This document shows positions 33,712 through 42,404 of a DNA stretch of 64,000 nt, piece after piece. The translations under genes and the position numbers were made by a program. The notes below the pieces were generated by a model, which saw only the letters and a program-made list of their open reading frames with translations, had not been told where the DNA came from and searched no databases. Source of the DNA: Microbispora siamensis (lineage in GTDB: Bacteria > Actinomycetota > Actinomycetes > Streptosporangiales > Streptosporangiaceae); assembly GCF_016863095.1 (NCBI RefSeq), contig NZ_BOOF01000009.1:186001-250000 (forward strand). Reading direction: 5' to 3'. Each line of letters starts with the position of its first letter. Position 1 is the first letter of the stretch.

Positions 33712-34302
33712 ATGTCGCAGAATCCATTCGCCAGGTTCGCTCGCTGGCTGGGACTTGATAGGAATCCGCTTCGGCGCCGGTGCGACCGGGTCGAAGCGGT
33801 GGTACGGCTTGCCGCGGTGCTGGGGGTCATGGCCGCGATCGTGTTCGGTGTGATGCTCGGCATCCGCGAGTACGGCAACGGCCTGAGGACCGAGGCTCAG
33901 CAGGCGCGCACCCGGCATCAGGTCGTCGCCACACTGGCGGGCGACGTGACGACGCCCCGGCTGTCGGTGGCCGGAGCGGCGGTCGGGCATGCCCAGGCCA
34001 CCTGGATGGCCCCCGACGGCACGGCGAGGACCGGTGTCATCGAGGTCTCGCCCAGCAGACATGCGGGCGAGACGGTGCGCATCTGGACCGACGACAAAGG
34101 CGTGATCACGCCCCGGCCGCAGGACCGGGAGACCACGGTGGTCGCCGCGCTGACCGTCGGCACGGGCGTCCCGCTGGCCGCCGCCGCGATGCTCGCGCTG
34201 CTGGTGACAGGCACCCGCCTGGTCAACCAGCGCAGGGCCCGCCGGGTGTGGGAGGCCCAGTGGACCGTGGTCGAGCCCATGTGGCGGATCAACGGCCGCT
34301 GA
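33712..34302 (+). CDS. Rv1733c-family two-TM membrane protein
   Basis: A 196-aa protein with the layout of the actinobacterial Rv1733c family: a basic N-terminus with RRRCDRVEAVVRL, a first membrane helix (LAAVLGVMAAIVFGVML), an extracytoplasmic domain of ~90 residues containing the conserved ATWMAPDGTARTG motif and WTDDKG, and a second membrane helix (AALTVGTGVPLAAAAMLALLV) before a short basic tail. ATG with GAGGTG upstream. In mycobacteria Rv1733c is dormancy-regulated, but nothing here shows that regulation. Confidence 0.8.
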   Translation: MSQNPFARFARWLGLDRNPLRRRCDRVEAVVRLAAVLGVMAAIVFGVMLGIREYGNGLRTEAQQARTRHQVVATLAGDVTTPRLSVAGAAVGHAQATWMAPDGTARTGVIEVSPSRHAGETVRIWTDDKGVITPRPQDRETTVVAALTVGTGVPLAAAAMLALLVTGTRLVNQRRARRVWEAQWTVVEPMWRINGR

Positions 34303-34330
34303 CCCGCTCGCCGCGCACGGACGGGCGGGC

Positions 34331-35557
34331 TCAGCGGTCGACGATCTCGTTCTTCCCGATCACGACCACACCGCTGCGGGTCACCGCGAAACGCTGGCGG
34401 TCGTACTCCGGGTCGAAGCCGATCCGGGCGCCGTCGGGGATGACCACGTTCTTGTCGATGATGGCCCTGCGGACGATCGCGCCCCTGCCGATCTTGACCG
34501 AGCCCATCAGCACCGAGTCCTCGACGTGCGAGTGGGAGTGCAGCACCACGCCGGGGGACAGGATCGAGCGCAGCGCGGTGCCACCCGACACGATGACCCC
34601 GGGCGACACGAGCGACTCCAGCGCGTGCCCCACCCGGTCGCCCTCGTTGTGCACGAACTTGGCCGGCGGCAGCGGATCGTTGCCGGTGTAGATCGGCCAG
34701 CGGTCGTTGTAGAGATTGAAGACCGGCTGCACGGAGATGAGGTCCATGTTGGCCTCGTAGTAGGCGTCGAGCGTCCCCACGTCGCGCCAGTAGCCGCGGT
34801 CGCGCTCGGTGGAGCCGGGCACCACGTTGTTCGCGAAGTCGTACACCTCGGCGCCGCCGCTCTTGACGAACATCGGGATGATGTTGCCGCCGAGGTCGTG
34901 CTTGCTGCTGGGGTCGAGGGCGTCCTCGCGCAGGGCCTCGATGAGGGCCTGGGTCTTGAAGACGTAGTTGCCCATCGAGGCGAAGATCTGGTCGGGCGCG
35001 TCGGGCAGGCCCACCGCGTCCTTCGGCTTCTCGCGGAACGCCACGATCCGGCGGCCCGAGGGGTCCGCCTCGATGACCCCGAACTGGTCGGCCAGTTCGA
35101 GGGGCTGGCGGATCGCGGCGACGGTCACGTCCGCGCCCGAGTCGATGTGCTGGTCGACCATCTGGCGGGGATCCATCCGGTAGATGTGGTCCGCGCCGAA
35201 GACGATCACGTGATCGGGCATCTCGTCGTAGATCAGGTTGAGGTTCTGGAACAGCGCGTCGGCCGATCCGGCGAACCAGCGCGGCCCGAGCCGCTGCTGC
35301 GCGGGCACCGGGGTCACGTAGTTGCCGAGCATCGACGACAGCCGCCACGTCCGGGAGATGTGCCGGTCCAGGCTGTGGTTCTTGTACTGCGTCAGCACCA
35401 CGATCTGCCAGTAGTGCGCGTTCGCCAGGTTGGACAGTACGAAGTCGATGAGCCGGTAGATGCCGCCGAAGGGCACGGCGGGCTTCGCCCGGTCCGCGGT
35501 CAGCGGCATCAGCCGCTTGCCCTCTCCACCCGCGAGCACGATCGCCAGGACCTTCAT
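34331..35557 (-). CDS. glgC: Glucose-1-phosphate adenylyltransferase
   Basis: A 408-aa ADP-glucose pyrophosphorylase, supplying ADP-glucose for glycogen or maltose-1-phosphate synthesis. [30 protein letters not shown] is the nucleotide-binding signature, [11 protein letters not shown] and GDHIYRMD-type motif ([10 protein letters not shown]) line the active site, FREKPKD and GNYVF follow, and the C-terminal left-handed beta-helix ([41 protein letters not shown]) is complete. The ATG at 35557 begins directly with the conserved strand. It is divergent from glgM with 84 bp between. Confidence 0.97.
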   Translation of the reverse strand: MKVLAIVLAGGEGKRLMPLTADRAKPAVPFGGIYRLIDFVLSNLANAHYWQIVVLTQYKNHSLDRHISRTWRLSSMLGNYVTPVPAQQRLGPRWFAGSADALFQNLNLIYDEMPDHVIVFGADHIYRMDPRQMVDQHIDSGADVTVAAIRQPLELADQFGVIEADPSGRRIVAFREKPKDAVGLPDAPDQIFASMGNYVFKTQALIEALREDALDPSSKHDLGGNIIPMFVKSGGAEVYDFANNVVPGSTERDRGYWRDVGTLDAYYEANMDLISVQPVFNLYNDRWPIYTGNDPLPPAKFVHNEGDRVGHALESLVSPGVIVSGGTALRSILSPGVVLHSHSHVEDSVLMGSVKIGRGAIVRRAIIDKNVVIPDGARIGFDPEYDRQRFAVTRSGVVVIGKNEIVDR

Positions 35558-35641
35558 AGGCAGGACCTTAACCCGCGAAATGGCTAACAAACACCAGGGA
35601 CACCGGCAAACAGCGCGGATCAGGACTCTAAGCTCACTCGT

Positions 35642-36826
35642 ATGCGTGTCGATCTGCTGAGCCGTGAGTATCCGCCCGAGGTGTACGGCGGGGCCGGAGT
35701 CCATGTCGAGTACCTCGCGCGGGAGCTTCGCGGGCTGGCCGACGTGCGGGTTCGCTGCTTCGGCGCCCCGCGCGAGGAGCCCGGCGTGCGGGCCTACCCG
35801 GTCCCCGGGGGGCTGTCCGGCGCGAACGCCGCCCTGCAGGTGCTCGGCGTCGACGTCGAGATGGCGGCCGGCTGCGAGGGCGCGGACGTCGTGCACAGCC
35901 ACACCTGGTACGCCAACTTCGCCGGCCACGTCGCGAAGATGCTGTACGGCGTGCCCCACGTGATGACCACGCACAGCCTGGAGCCGCTGCGCCCGTGGAA
36001 GGCCGAGCAGCTCGGCGGCGGCTACACGCTCTCGTCGTGGGCGGAGCGGACCGCGCTCCACGCGGCCGACGCGATCGTCGCGGTGTCGGAGGGCATGCGG
36101 CGCGACGTGCTCACGGCCTACCCGGAGGTCCCCGCCGAGCGCGTACAGGTGATCCACAACGGCATCGACACCGAGGAGTACGCACCCTCCCGGGGGACCG
36201 AGGCCCTGGTCAAGCACGGCATCGACCCGGCCGTGCCGTACGTCGTCTTCGTGGGGCGGATCACCCGGCAGAAGGGCCTGGTGCACCTGCTCCACGCGGC
36301 CCGGTCGTTCGACCCGGCGGCACAGCTCGTGCTGTGCGCGGGCGCGCCCGACACGCCGGAGATCGCCGAGGAGGTCACGGCGCTCGTGCGCGAGCTGTCG
36401 GCCTCCCGCAAGGGCGTGGTGTGGATCTCCGAGATGCTGCCCAGGCCCGAGGTGATCCAGATCCTCACGCACGCCACCGTGTTCGTGTGCCCCTCGGTCT
36501 ACGAGCCGATGGGCATCGTGAACCTGGAGGCGATGGCGTGCGAGACCGCCGTCGTGGCGACCGCGACCGGAGGCATCCCCGAGGTCGTCGCCGACGGCGA
36601 GACGGGCCTGCTCGTCCCGATCGACCAGGGCCGGGACGGCGAGCCGCACGACCCGGAGGCGTTCGCCGCGGCGCTGGCCGAGCGGGTGAACGCGGTGCTC
36701 GGCGACCCGCGCCTCGCCGCCGCGATGGGCGAGGCCGGGCGCGTGCGCGCGATCGACCACTTCTCCTGGCGGCGGATCGCCGAGCGCACCCACGAGCTCT
36801 ACGCGTCGCTCACCGGCCAGGGATGA
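35642..36826 (+). CDS. glgM: GT4 glycogen synthase / maltose-1-phosphate synthase
   Basis: A 394-aa retaining glycosyltransferase of the actinobacterial GlgA/GlgM type. [22 protein letters not shown] is the N-terminal donor-domain signature, [12 protein letters not shown] and [11 protein letters not shown] are acceptor-domain motifs, VGRITRQKG starts the second Rossmann domain and [34 protein letters not shown] is the ADP-glucose binding region with the Glu pair. In mycobacteria the orthologue makes alpha-maltose-1-phosphate for GlgE; that activity is inferred here. It overlaps the convergent alcohol dehydrogenase by 17 bp. Confidence 0.92.
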   Translation: MRVDLLSREYPPEVYGGAGVHVEYLARELRGLADVRVRCFGAPREEPGVRAYPVPGGLSGANAALQVLGVDVEMAAGCEGADVVHSHTWYANFAGHVAKMLYGVPHVMTTHSLEPLRPWKAEQLGGGYTLSSWAERTALHAADAIVAVSEGMRRDVLTAYPEVPAERVQVIHNGIDTEEYAPSRGTEALVKHGIDPAVPYVVFVGRITRQKGLVHLLHAARSFDPAAQLVLCAGAPDTPEIAEEVTALVRELSASRKGVVWISEMLPRPEVIQILTHATVFVCPSVYEPMGIVNLEAMACETAVVATATGGIPEVVADGETGLLVPIDQGRDGEPHDPEAFAAALAERVNAVLGDPRLAAAMGEAGRVRAIDHFSWRRIAERTHELYASLTGQG

Positions 36827-37853
36827 TCATGGTGACGCCCGGATGCGCGCCCGGCCGGGTCAGCGCGTCCGGCGCGTCGTCCAGGCCGATGGTGCGGGTG
36901 ACCAGCAGGCCGGGGCGGAGCACGCCCGCCGCGATCAGCTCCAGCATCGGGGGATAGGCGTGGGCGGCCATCCCGTGGCTGCCCACGATCTCCAGCTCGT
37001 GCGCGATCACCCGGCCCATCGGCAGGGCCGTCTCCCCGGGAAGCAGGCCCACCTGCACGTGGCGGCCCCGCCTGCGCAGGCCGCCGATCGACGCGGCGCA
37101 GGTGGAGGCGTCGCCCAGCGCGTCGATGGAGACGTCGGTGCCGCCGCCCCCGGTCGCCGCCCTGACCCGCGCGGCCGACTCCTCGGGAGAGTCGCCCTCG
37201 CCGAGCAGGACGCACTCGGCCGCGCCGAACCGCCGGGCCAGGTCGAGCGCGGCGGGGGACACGTCCACCGCGACGACCCTGGCCCCCACGGCGGCGCCGA
37301 TCATCACGGCCGACAGCCCGACCCCGCCGCAGCCGTGCACGGCGAGCCACTGGCCCGCCCGGACCCGCCCCTGCTCGACGACGGCGCGGAAGGCGGTGGC
37401 GAAGCGGCAGCCGAGGCTCGCCGCCGTCGCGAACGCCATGCCGTCCGGCAGCCGCACGAGGTTCACGTCGGCGTGGTCGATCGCCACCAGTTCGGCGAAC
37501 GACCCCCAGTGGGTGAAGCCGGGCTGGGTCTGGCGCTCGCACACCTGCTGGTCGCCGGCCGCGCACTCGCGGCAGCTCCCGCAGGCGCAGATGAACGGCA
37601 CCATCACCCGGTCGCCCGGCCGCCAGCGGCTCACCCCCGGGCCGGCCGAGTCCACCACGCCCGCCAGCTCGTGCCCCGGCACGTGGGGCAGCGCCGTGAT
37701 GTCCGCGTCGTGGCCCATCCACCCGTGCCAGTCGCTGCGGCACATCCCGGTCGCCTCGACCCTGATCACGACGCCGTCCGGCGGCGCCACCGGGTCCGCC
37801 ACCTCGCGCACCTCGGCCCGCCCGCCGAACTCCTCGTACACCACCGCGCGCAT
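36810..37853 (-). CDS. Zinc-dependent alcohol dehydrogenase
   Basis: A 347-aa medium-chain dehydrogenase. [13 protein letters not shown] and [12 protein letters not shown] hold the catalytic zinc ligands (Cys, His-Glu). [17 protein letters not shown] carries the four Cys of the structural zinc. [26 protein letters not shown] is the NAD-binding motif with Asp at the end of beta-2, which favours NAD(H). The ATG at 37853 is 34 bp from the divergent pgeF-like GTG, so the two share a very short promoter region. The substrate is unknown. Confidence 0.93.
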   Translation of the reverse strand: MRAVVYEEFGGRAEVREVADPVAPPDGVVIRVEATGMCRSDWHGWMGHDADITALPHVPGHELAGVVDSAGPGVSRWRPGDRVMVPFICACGSCRECAAGDQQVCERQTQPGFTHWGSFAELVAIDHADVNLVRLPDGMAFATAASLGCRFATAFRAVVEQGRVRAGQWLAVHGCGGVGLSAVMIGAAVGARVVAVDVSPAALDLARRFGAAECVLLGEGDSPEESAARVRAATGGGGTDVSIDALGDASTCAASIGGLRRRGRHVQVGLLPGETALPMGRVIAHELEIVGSHGMAAHAYPPMLELIAAGVLRPGLLVTRTIGLDDAPDALTRPGAHPGVTMIIPGR

Positions 37854-37887
37854 GTCACGCTCCTTTCCCAGGCCGTACGCTAATCGG

Positions 37888-38601
37888 GTGATTGCGATCG
37901 ACCGGGTACGGATGGCCTTCACCGACCGGCACGGCGGCGTGAGCGCCGGGCCGTACGGCACGCGCAACCTCGGTGGGGCGGTAGGGGACGACCCGGCGGC
38001 GGTCGCCGAGAACCGGGCGAAGACGGCCGCGGAGTTCGGGCTCGACCGGGTGGTCTTCATGCGCCAGGTCCACGGGACCGACGTCGCCTACGCGGAGGAG
38101 CCCTTCGGGGACGACCCGCCCGCGCTGGACGGGGTGTTCACCGACCGTCCCGGGCTCGGCCTGGCGGTCCTGGTCGCCGACTGCTCGCCCGTGCTGGTGG
38201 CCGATCCTGTGGCCGGGCTGGTCGGCGGCGCCCACTCGGGGCGGCCGGGTACGGAGGCGGGCGTGGTCCCCGCCCTCGTCGAGGCGATGGCGGCGCGGGG
38301 CGCACGGCCGGAGCGGATGGTGGCCGTGATCGGGCCGTCGGCCTGCGGGCTGTGCTACGAGGTGCCGGAAGACCTGCGCGAGCGCGTCGCCGCCCGCGTG
38401 CCCGAGACCTGGTCGCGGACCCGGCGGGGCACGCCCGCGCTCGACATCCGGGCCGGGATCGCGGCCCAGCTCACCCGGGCCGGCGTGGCCGACGTGCGGC
38501 ACGACGAGCGCTGCACGATCGAGACGGCCGATCTCTACTCCTACCGTCGTGAGCAGCGCACCGGGCGCTTCGCCGGTTACGTCTGGCTCGCCGGCGGCTG
38601 A
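37888..38601 (+). CDS. PgeF/YfiH (LACC1-like) family protein
   Basis: A 237-aa protein of the YfiH family, described as purine nucleoside phosphorylase/deaminase or peptidoglycan-editing factor. The zinc/active-site residues are kept: FMRQVHGTD (His), VADCSPVLV (Cys) and GGAHSGRPG (His). The usual AHAGWRG motif is altered to AHSGRPG. The GTG start is followed by IAIDRVRMAFTDRHGGVSAGPYGTRNLG, a standard N-terminus. The usual actinobacterial copy lies after ftsZ in the division cluster; this copy is not there, so it may be a second paralogue. Confidence 0.85.
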   Translation: MIAIDRVRMAFTDRHGGVSAGPYGTRNLGGAVGDDPAAVAENRAKTAAEFGLDRVVFMRQVHGTDVAYAEEPFGDDPPALDGVFTDRPGLGLAVLVADCSPVLVADPVAGLVGGAHSGRPGTEAGVVPALVEAMAARGARPERMVAVIGPSACGLCYEVPEDLRERVAARVPETWSRTRRGTPALDIRAGIAAQLTRAGVADVRHDERCTIETADLYSYRREQRTGRFAGYVWLAGG

Positions 38602-38650
38602 GACCGCTCCGCCGCCCGCGGCAGCTCCATGGTGGGCGGCCGGAGGCGTC

Positions 38651-39109
38651 TCAGGCCCGTGCCCGCGGCTCCAGCCCGGCGTACGCCTTGCGGAGCAGCG
38701 CGTGCAGGGTCGCCCGCTCGTCCTCGTCCAGCGCGGCCAGCAGGTCGTCGCGCACCTCGCCGGCCTCGCGCAGGGCCGCCTCCAGCGTGGCCCGGCCCGC
38801 GGGGCTGACGGCGACCCGGTATCGCCGCCGGTCCTCGGGGTCGCGCTCGCGCTCCACGAGGCCGAGCGGCACGAGCGTGTCCATCACCTCCACGAGGTCG
38901 CTGGGGTCGATGCCCAGCCGGGCGCCGAGCTCGCGCTGGGACGCCGGGCCGAAGTCGCGCAGCGCGGCCAGCACGGCCATGTCCCACAGGCCGATGCCGT
39001 GCCCGCGCAGCCGGTCGCCCATGCGGCGCCGCCCGGCGATGCCCACCTTCGACAGCAGGAACGCGGTGATCCCGAGCAGGGACGGGGGGAGTTGCGGCAC
39101 GTCGCTCAC
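38651..39109 (-). CDS. MarR-family transcriptional regulator
   Basis: A 152-aa winged-helix protein. QRELGARLGIDPSDLVEVMDTLVPLGLVERERDPEDRRRYRVAVSPAGR contains the recognition helix and the wing with the DxRRR signature. I choose the GTG at 39109; the ATG at 39160 would overlap the divergent VOC gene. It probably senses a small phenolic or other ligand and may control the VOC gene starting 49 bp away. Confidence 0.88.
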   Translation of the reverse strand: MSDVPQLPPSLLGITAFLLSKVGIAGRRRMGDRLRGHGIGLWDMAVLAALRDFGPASQRELGARLGIDPSDLVEVMDTLVPLGLVERERDPEDRRRYRVAVSPAGRATLEAALREAGEVRDDLLAALDEDERATLHALLRKAYAGLEPRARA

Positions 39110-39158
39110 GGGAGCAGGATAGGGCACACCCAATAGTTGGTTCTTACCAAGGATTTCC

Positions 39159-39551
39159 ATGGACGCTCTGTATCCCCGCGTGCTCGCCTCCCGGTTCGCC
39201 GAGTGCTTCCGCTTCTACGACGGCCTGCTCACCGCGGTGGCGGGCGCGCACCTCGTGAAGGGCGCGGAGACGGGGCCGTACGCCAACTGGGACCGGGACA
39301 CGGAGGCGGTGCTGGCCCTGCTCGACCGCGAGATGCTGGCGAAGGTCACCGGCGTGGACCTCGGCGGCGGAGGCGACGGGACGATGCTGGTCCTGACCGT
39401 GGACGACGTGGACCGGGCCGCGGCCGTGGCTGCCGCTCACGGAGGCCGGGTCGTGGCGCCGCCGAGCGCCCGGCCCGAATGGGGACCGACCTGCCGCACC
39501 GCCCACCTGCGCGACCCCGACGGCAACCTGCTGGAGCTCCAGTCTTACTGA
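39159..39551 (+). CDS. VOC-family (glyoxalase/bleomycin-resistance fold) protein
   Basis: A 130-aa single-module VOC protein. LYPRVLASRFAECFRFYDGLL is the N-terminal half and LVLTVDDVDRAAAVAAAHGGRVV plus AHLRDPDGNLLELQSY the C-terminal metal-binding half with Glu near the end. It could be a lyase or a ligand-binding protein; the substrate is unknown. Divergent from MarR; the last 7 bp overlap the convergent LLM gene. Confidence 0.85.
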   Translation: MDALYPRVLASRFAECFRFYDGLLTAVAGAHLVKGAETGPYANWDRDTEAVLALLDREMLAKVTGVDLGGGGDGTMLVLTVDDVDRAAAVAAAHGGRVVAPPSARPEWGPTCRTAHLRDPDGNLLELQSY

Positions 39552-40465
39552 TCGCCGCCGCGCCGCCCGCGCAGCGCGGCCAGGAGGCCGAGGGTCCGCG
39601 CCCGCTCGCGCGCGTCACCGAAGGGGCTCACCACGAGTTCGGTCGCGCCCGCCTCGGCATAGGCCCGCACGGCGCGCTCGACCGCCGACTCGTCCCCGGC
39701 CACGACCGTCTCCTCCACCCCCGACCTGCCCTGGCGGTCCAGGATCGCCCGGTAGCTGGGCAGGTCGCCGACGGGTCCGAGGGACTCCGCGACCTGCCGC
39801 CGTACGCCCTCGGGGTCGGCGGTCACGCTCACGATCACACCGGCGACGACGCGTGGCCGCGGCCGTCCGGCGGCCGCGGCGGCGCGGGTGACCGCCGGCG
39901 TCACGTGGTCGGCGATCGTCTCCGGGCCGGTCCAGACGGTCACCGCGCCGTCGGCGAGTTCGCCGGCCATCCGCAGCATGACCGGCCCGAGGGCGGCCAG
40001 CAGGACCGGCGGCGGCTCGGCGCCCGGCACCTCGACCCGCCCCGCCGCGGTCAGCGTCTCCCCGCGGTAGTCGACCTGCTCGCCCCGCAGCAGCGGCACG
40101 AGCGCGGACAGATATTCGCGGACGTGCCGGGCCGGCCGGTCGTACGACAGGCCGAAGTGCGTCTCGATGAGCGGCCCGTGGCTCGGCCCGATGCCGAGCG
40201 TGAAGCGGTTGCCGCTGGCCGCCTGGGTGGTGAGCGCCTGTCCGGCGAGCGCCAGCGGATGTCTCGGGTAGGTCTGGGTCACCGCCGTGCCGACGGCGAT
40301 CCCGGGCACCTCGCGGGCGGCGAGCGCCGCGAGCTGGACGGCGTCCCATGACAGAACCTGGTTGAAGTAGGCGCTGTCGAGGCCGGCCTCGGCCGCCTCG
40401 CGCACCTGCCCGATCAGCTCGTCCAGGCCCAGGCCGTTCCCTCCGGCGAGCACTCCGAGTTTCAT
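39545..40465 (-). CDS. LLM-class F420-dependent oxidoreductase
   Basis: A 306-aa luciferase-like TIM-barrel protein. MKLGVLAGGNGLGLDELIGQVREAAEAGLDSAYFNQ is the N-terminal strand-helix, GNRFTLGIGPSHGPLIETHFGLSYDRPARHVREYL is the conserved cofactor/phosphate region of F420-dependent members, and PPPVLLAALGPVMLRMAGELADGAVTVW the later barrel. Actinomycetes have many paralogues; the substrate is unknown. It is divergent from a TetR gene across a region with two palindromes, so it is a likely target of that regulator. Confidence 0.88.
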   Translation of the reverse strand: MKLGVLAGGNGLGLDELIGQVREAAEAGLDSAYFNQVLSWDAVQLAALAAREVPGIAVGTAVTQTYPRHPLALAGQALTTQAASGNRFTLGIGPSHGPLIETHFGLSYDRPARHVREYLSALVPLLRGEQVDYRGETLTAAGRVEVPGAEPPPVLLAALGPVMLRMAGELADGAVTVWTGPETIADHVTPAVTRAAAAAGRPRPRVVAGVIVSVTADPEGVRRQVAESLGPVGDLPSYRAILDRQGRSGVEETVVAGDESAVERAVRAYAEAGATELVVSPFGDARERARTLGLLAALRGRRGGDQ

Positions 40466-40483
40466 CGCGCCTCCAATATGAAT

Positions 40484-40537
40484 CGGAAATTCCGCTTCCG
40501 GTTGTGCACCCTACAATAAGCTGAATCTCGGATTCCG
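40484..40537. promoter_or_regulatory. Pair of operator-like palindromes (LLM/TetR intergenic)
   Basis: CGGAAATTCCG at 40484-40494 and CGGATTCCG at 40529-40537 share the same half-site (CGGA/TCCG) and lie 44 bp apart (centre to centre, about four helical turns) between the two divergent starts. This fits a TetR operator pair. Confidence 0.5.
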
Positions 40538-40551
40538 GTTGGGGGAGACCT

Positions 40552-41100
40552 GTGCGAGCCGACGCCCGGCGCAACCGCGCGCTCATCGTGGACGCCGCCG
40601 TCGACCTGTTCACGGCCCGGGGCCCGGAGGCCTCGATGGAGGAGATCGCGCAGGCGGCCGGCCTCGGCGTGGGCACGCTCTACCGCCACTTCCCGGACCG
40701 GCGGGCGTTGCTGGAGGAGATCGCGGCCGGCGCGCTGCGGACCCTGCTCGATGCCGCGCGGGACCACGCCGCCCGCCCGGTGAGCCGGTGGGACGCGCTG
40801 CTGGCGTGCGTCCGGTGCGGCGCCGACCTGCCGCTGGCGCTGACCAAGTCGCTGTCGGACGGCGCCGAGGCCCATCCGGAGCTGGGCCCGCTCGTACGCG
40901 ACCTCGACGCCACGCTCGAAGATCTGGCCGCGGGAGCCCAGCGGGAGGGCGCCGTGCGCGACGACATCACACCGCGCGAGGTCGTCGGGCTGCTCAGCGT
41001 CGCCGTGTGCCGTCCCGGCGCCCGGGCCGACGACGCGCTGACCACCGTCATCCTGGACGGACTCGCCACCCGGGCGGCCTCGCGCGGGGTCCGGACCTGA
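40552..41100 (+). CDS. TetR-family transcriptional regulator
   Basis: A 182-aa TetR protein. The DNA-binding domain is ALIVDAAVDLFTARGPEASMEEIAQAAGLGVGTLYRHFPDRRALLEEI, followed by a SBP-type C-terminal ligand domain. The start is GTG after a GGGGGAG Shine-Dalgarno. It is divergent from the F420-type oxidoreductase and presumably represses it and itself through the palindromes between them. Confidence 0.92.
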   Translation: MRADARRNRALIVDAAVDLFTARGPEASMEEIAQAAGLGVGTLYRHFPDRRALLEEIAAGALRTLLDAARDHAARPVSRWDALLACVRCGADLPLALTKSLSDGAEAHPELGPLVRDLDATLEDLAAGAQREGAVRDDITPREVVGLLSVAVCRPGARADDALTTVILDGLATRAASRGVRT

Positions 41101-41199
41101 CGATCGACGCCACCGGAGGCGGGGGCTCTTGCGGGCGGGGATGCGGGGCGAGCGGGGCGCCGCCTGCGCCGGTGACCGGCCGGACGGTCCGGGGACGGT

Positions 41200-42159
41200 T
41201 CACTTGCTGGGCACGATGATCTCGGAGTTGCCCGGGGCGTAGACGGTGATGCCCTGGGGCAGCGACTTGAGCTTGTCGATGTCGGCGCAGGCCGGGCACC
41301 GCTCGTATCCCGACTGGCGGGCCCGGTCGGCCTTGGCCCTCGCCTCGGCCGAGTCGACCTCCGCGAGCGCCTCGGCGACCCGGGCGCTCGCGGCCAGCGC
41401 CCTGGTGACCGCCTGCTGCACGTCCTGGGGCAGCGTGACGCGGACGAGGTTGAAGCGCATGCCGGTGAGGAAGCGGTCGCCGAGCGTCTGGGCGAGGTCG
41501 TGCTCCAGCGTGGTGTTGACCGCGTCCTGCACCCGGGTGATGCCGCCGTTCGCGTCGTGCGGCTCCAGCCTGACCCCCTGCCGGGCCTTGTCGACCAAGG
41601 CGCAGGTGGGGACGAGGTCCGCGCACCGCATCGCGCCGATCTGGGCGCGCAGCGCGTTGTCGACCACCGGGCGTACGGCCTGGCCGAAGAAGGCGGCCCA
41701 GCCCTCGTCGCCGTCCCAGGCGTGACGCTGCTCCCCGTCCTGTCCTCGGAAGGTGCGGGTGCCGAACTTGTCGTCGAACCGCTTGAGCGTCGCGTGGTCG
41801 AGGTTCAGCGTGAAATACAGCGTGCCCTCGATGCCGAGGTCCACCCCGTCGCTGCTCGGCACCGTCACGACGTCCACGCCGAGGGTCGTGGCCCGCTTGG
41901 CGTCGGCCGTGATGGTGTAGAAGCGCTGCTGGGCGGGGTAGCGGTGGGCCGACGACCACAGGCCGGTCCACGTCAGGCCCGATGCGGGATCGACGATCTG
42001 CCGGATTCCGCTGTCGTCGAACGGCCCGCCGTCGCGGATCACCGCGACCTCGCCGCCGTCGGTGCGTTCGAAGCCCGTGACCGCGCCGAAGAGCGTGACG
42101 AGCGCCGCCACGACGGCGACGGCGAGGCCGGTGACACCGAGTGCCCGCATCGGTCCCAT
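41200..42159 (-). CDS. SPFH/Band 7 domain membrane protein
   Basis: A 319-aa protein with one N-terminal membrane helix (ALGVTGLAVAVVAALVTLFGAV) and an SPFH (stomatin/prohibitin) domain: TDGGEVAVIRDGGPF, RFYTITADAKRATTLGVDVVTVPSSDGVDLGIEGTLYFTLN, then VDNALRAQIGAMRCADLV and a coiled-coil AEALAEVDSAEARAKADRARQ. A C-terminal CPACAD pair and GITVYAPGNSEIIVPSK close it. Such proteins organise membrane patches or protease complexes. Divergent from a secreted protein. Confidence 0.85.
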   Translation of the reverse strand: MGPMRALGVTGLAVAVVAALVTLFGAVTGFERTDGGEVAVIRDGGPFDDSGIRQIVDPASGLTWTGLWSSAHRYPAQQRFYTITADAKRATTLGVDVVTVPSSDGVDLGIEGTLYFTLNLDHATLKRFDDKFGTRTFRGQDGEQRHAWDGDEGWAAFFGQAVRPVVDNALRAQIGAMRCADLVPTCALVDKARQGVRLEPHDANGGITRVQDAVNTTLEHDLAQTLGDRFLTGMRFNLVRVTLPQDVQQAVTRALAASARVAEALAEVDSAEARAKADRARQSGYERCPACADIDKLKSLPQGITVYAPGNSEIIVPSK

Positions 42160-42241
42160 GGAGATCGCTCCTTAGGAGAGGGGTTTCCTCCAAAGTAAAA
42201 ATCGTTCAACAAGTCGACAAGAGGCTTGGAGGATGATTTTT

Positions 42242-42307
42242 GCCTGCACGTGCCTTGCGGGCGGCTTGCAGCGGTTGCGGAAAGCCTGCGGCAAGGGGCG
42301 TGCAGGC
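42242..42307 (+). promoter_or_regulatory. Long structured element upstream of secreted-protein gene
   Basis: Nested inverted repeats: GCCTGCACG (42242-42250) with CGTGCAGGC (42299-42307), CCTTGC (42253-42258) with GCAAGG (42291-42296), and GGCTT (42263-42267) with AAGCC (42282-42286). Together they can form a 66-nt hairpin with ~20 paired bases per strand, ending 97 bp before the ATG. It could be an RNA leader, a small RNA or a terminator for neither gene. Confidence 0.5.
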
Positions 42308-42404
42308 GAGCGGGCCTATCACTGAGGTGCACGGACCCGGCGGCGACGGCCGGACCGGGACCGCCGATCAGCACCCTCGTCCCGCAGCAGCACAGGAGAC
42401 TGTC

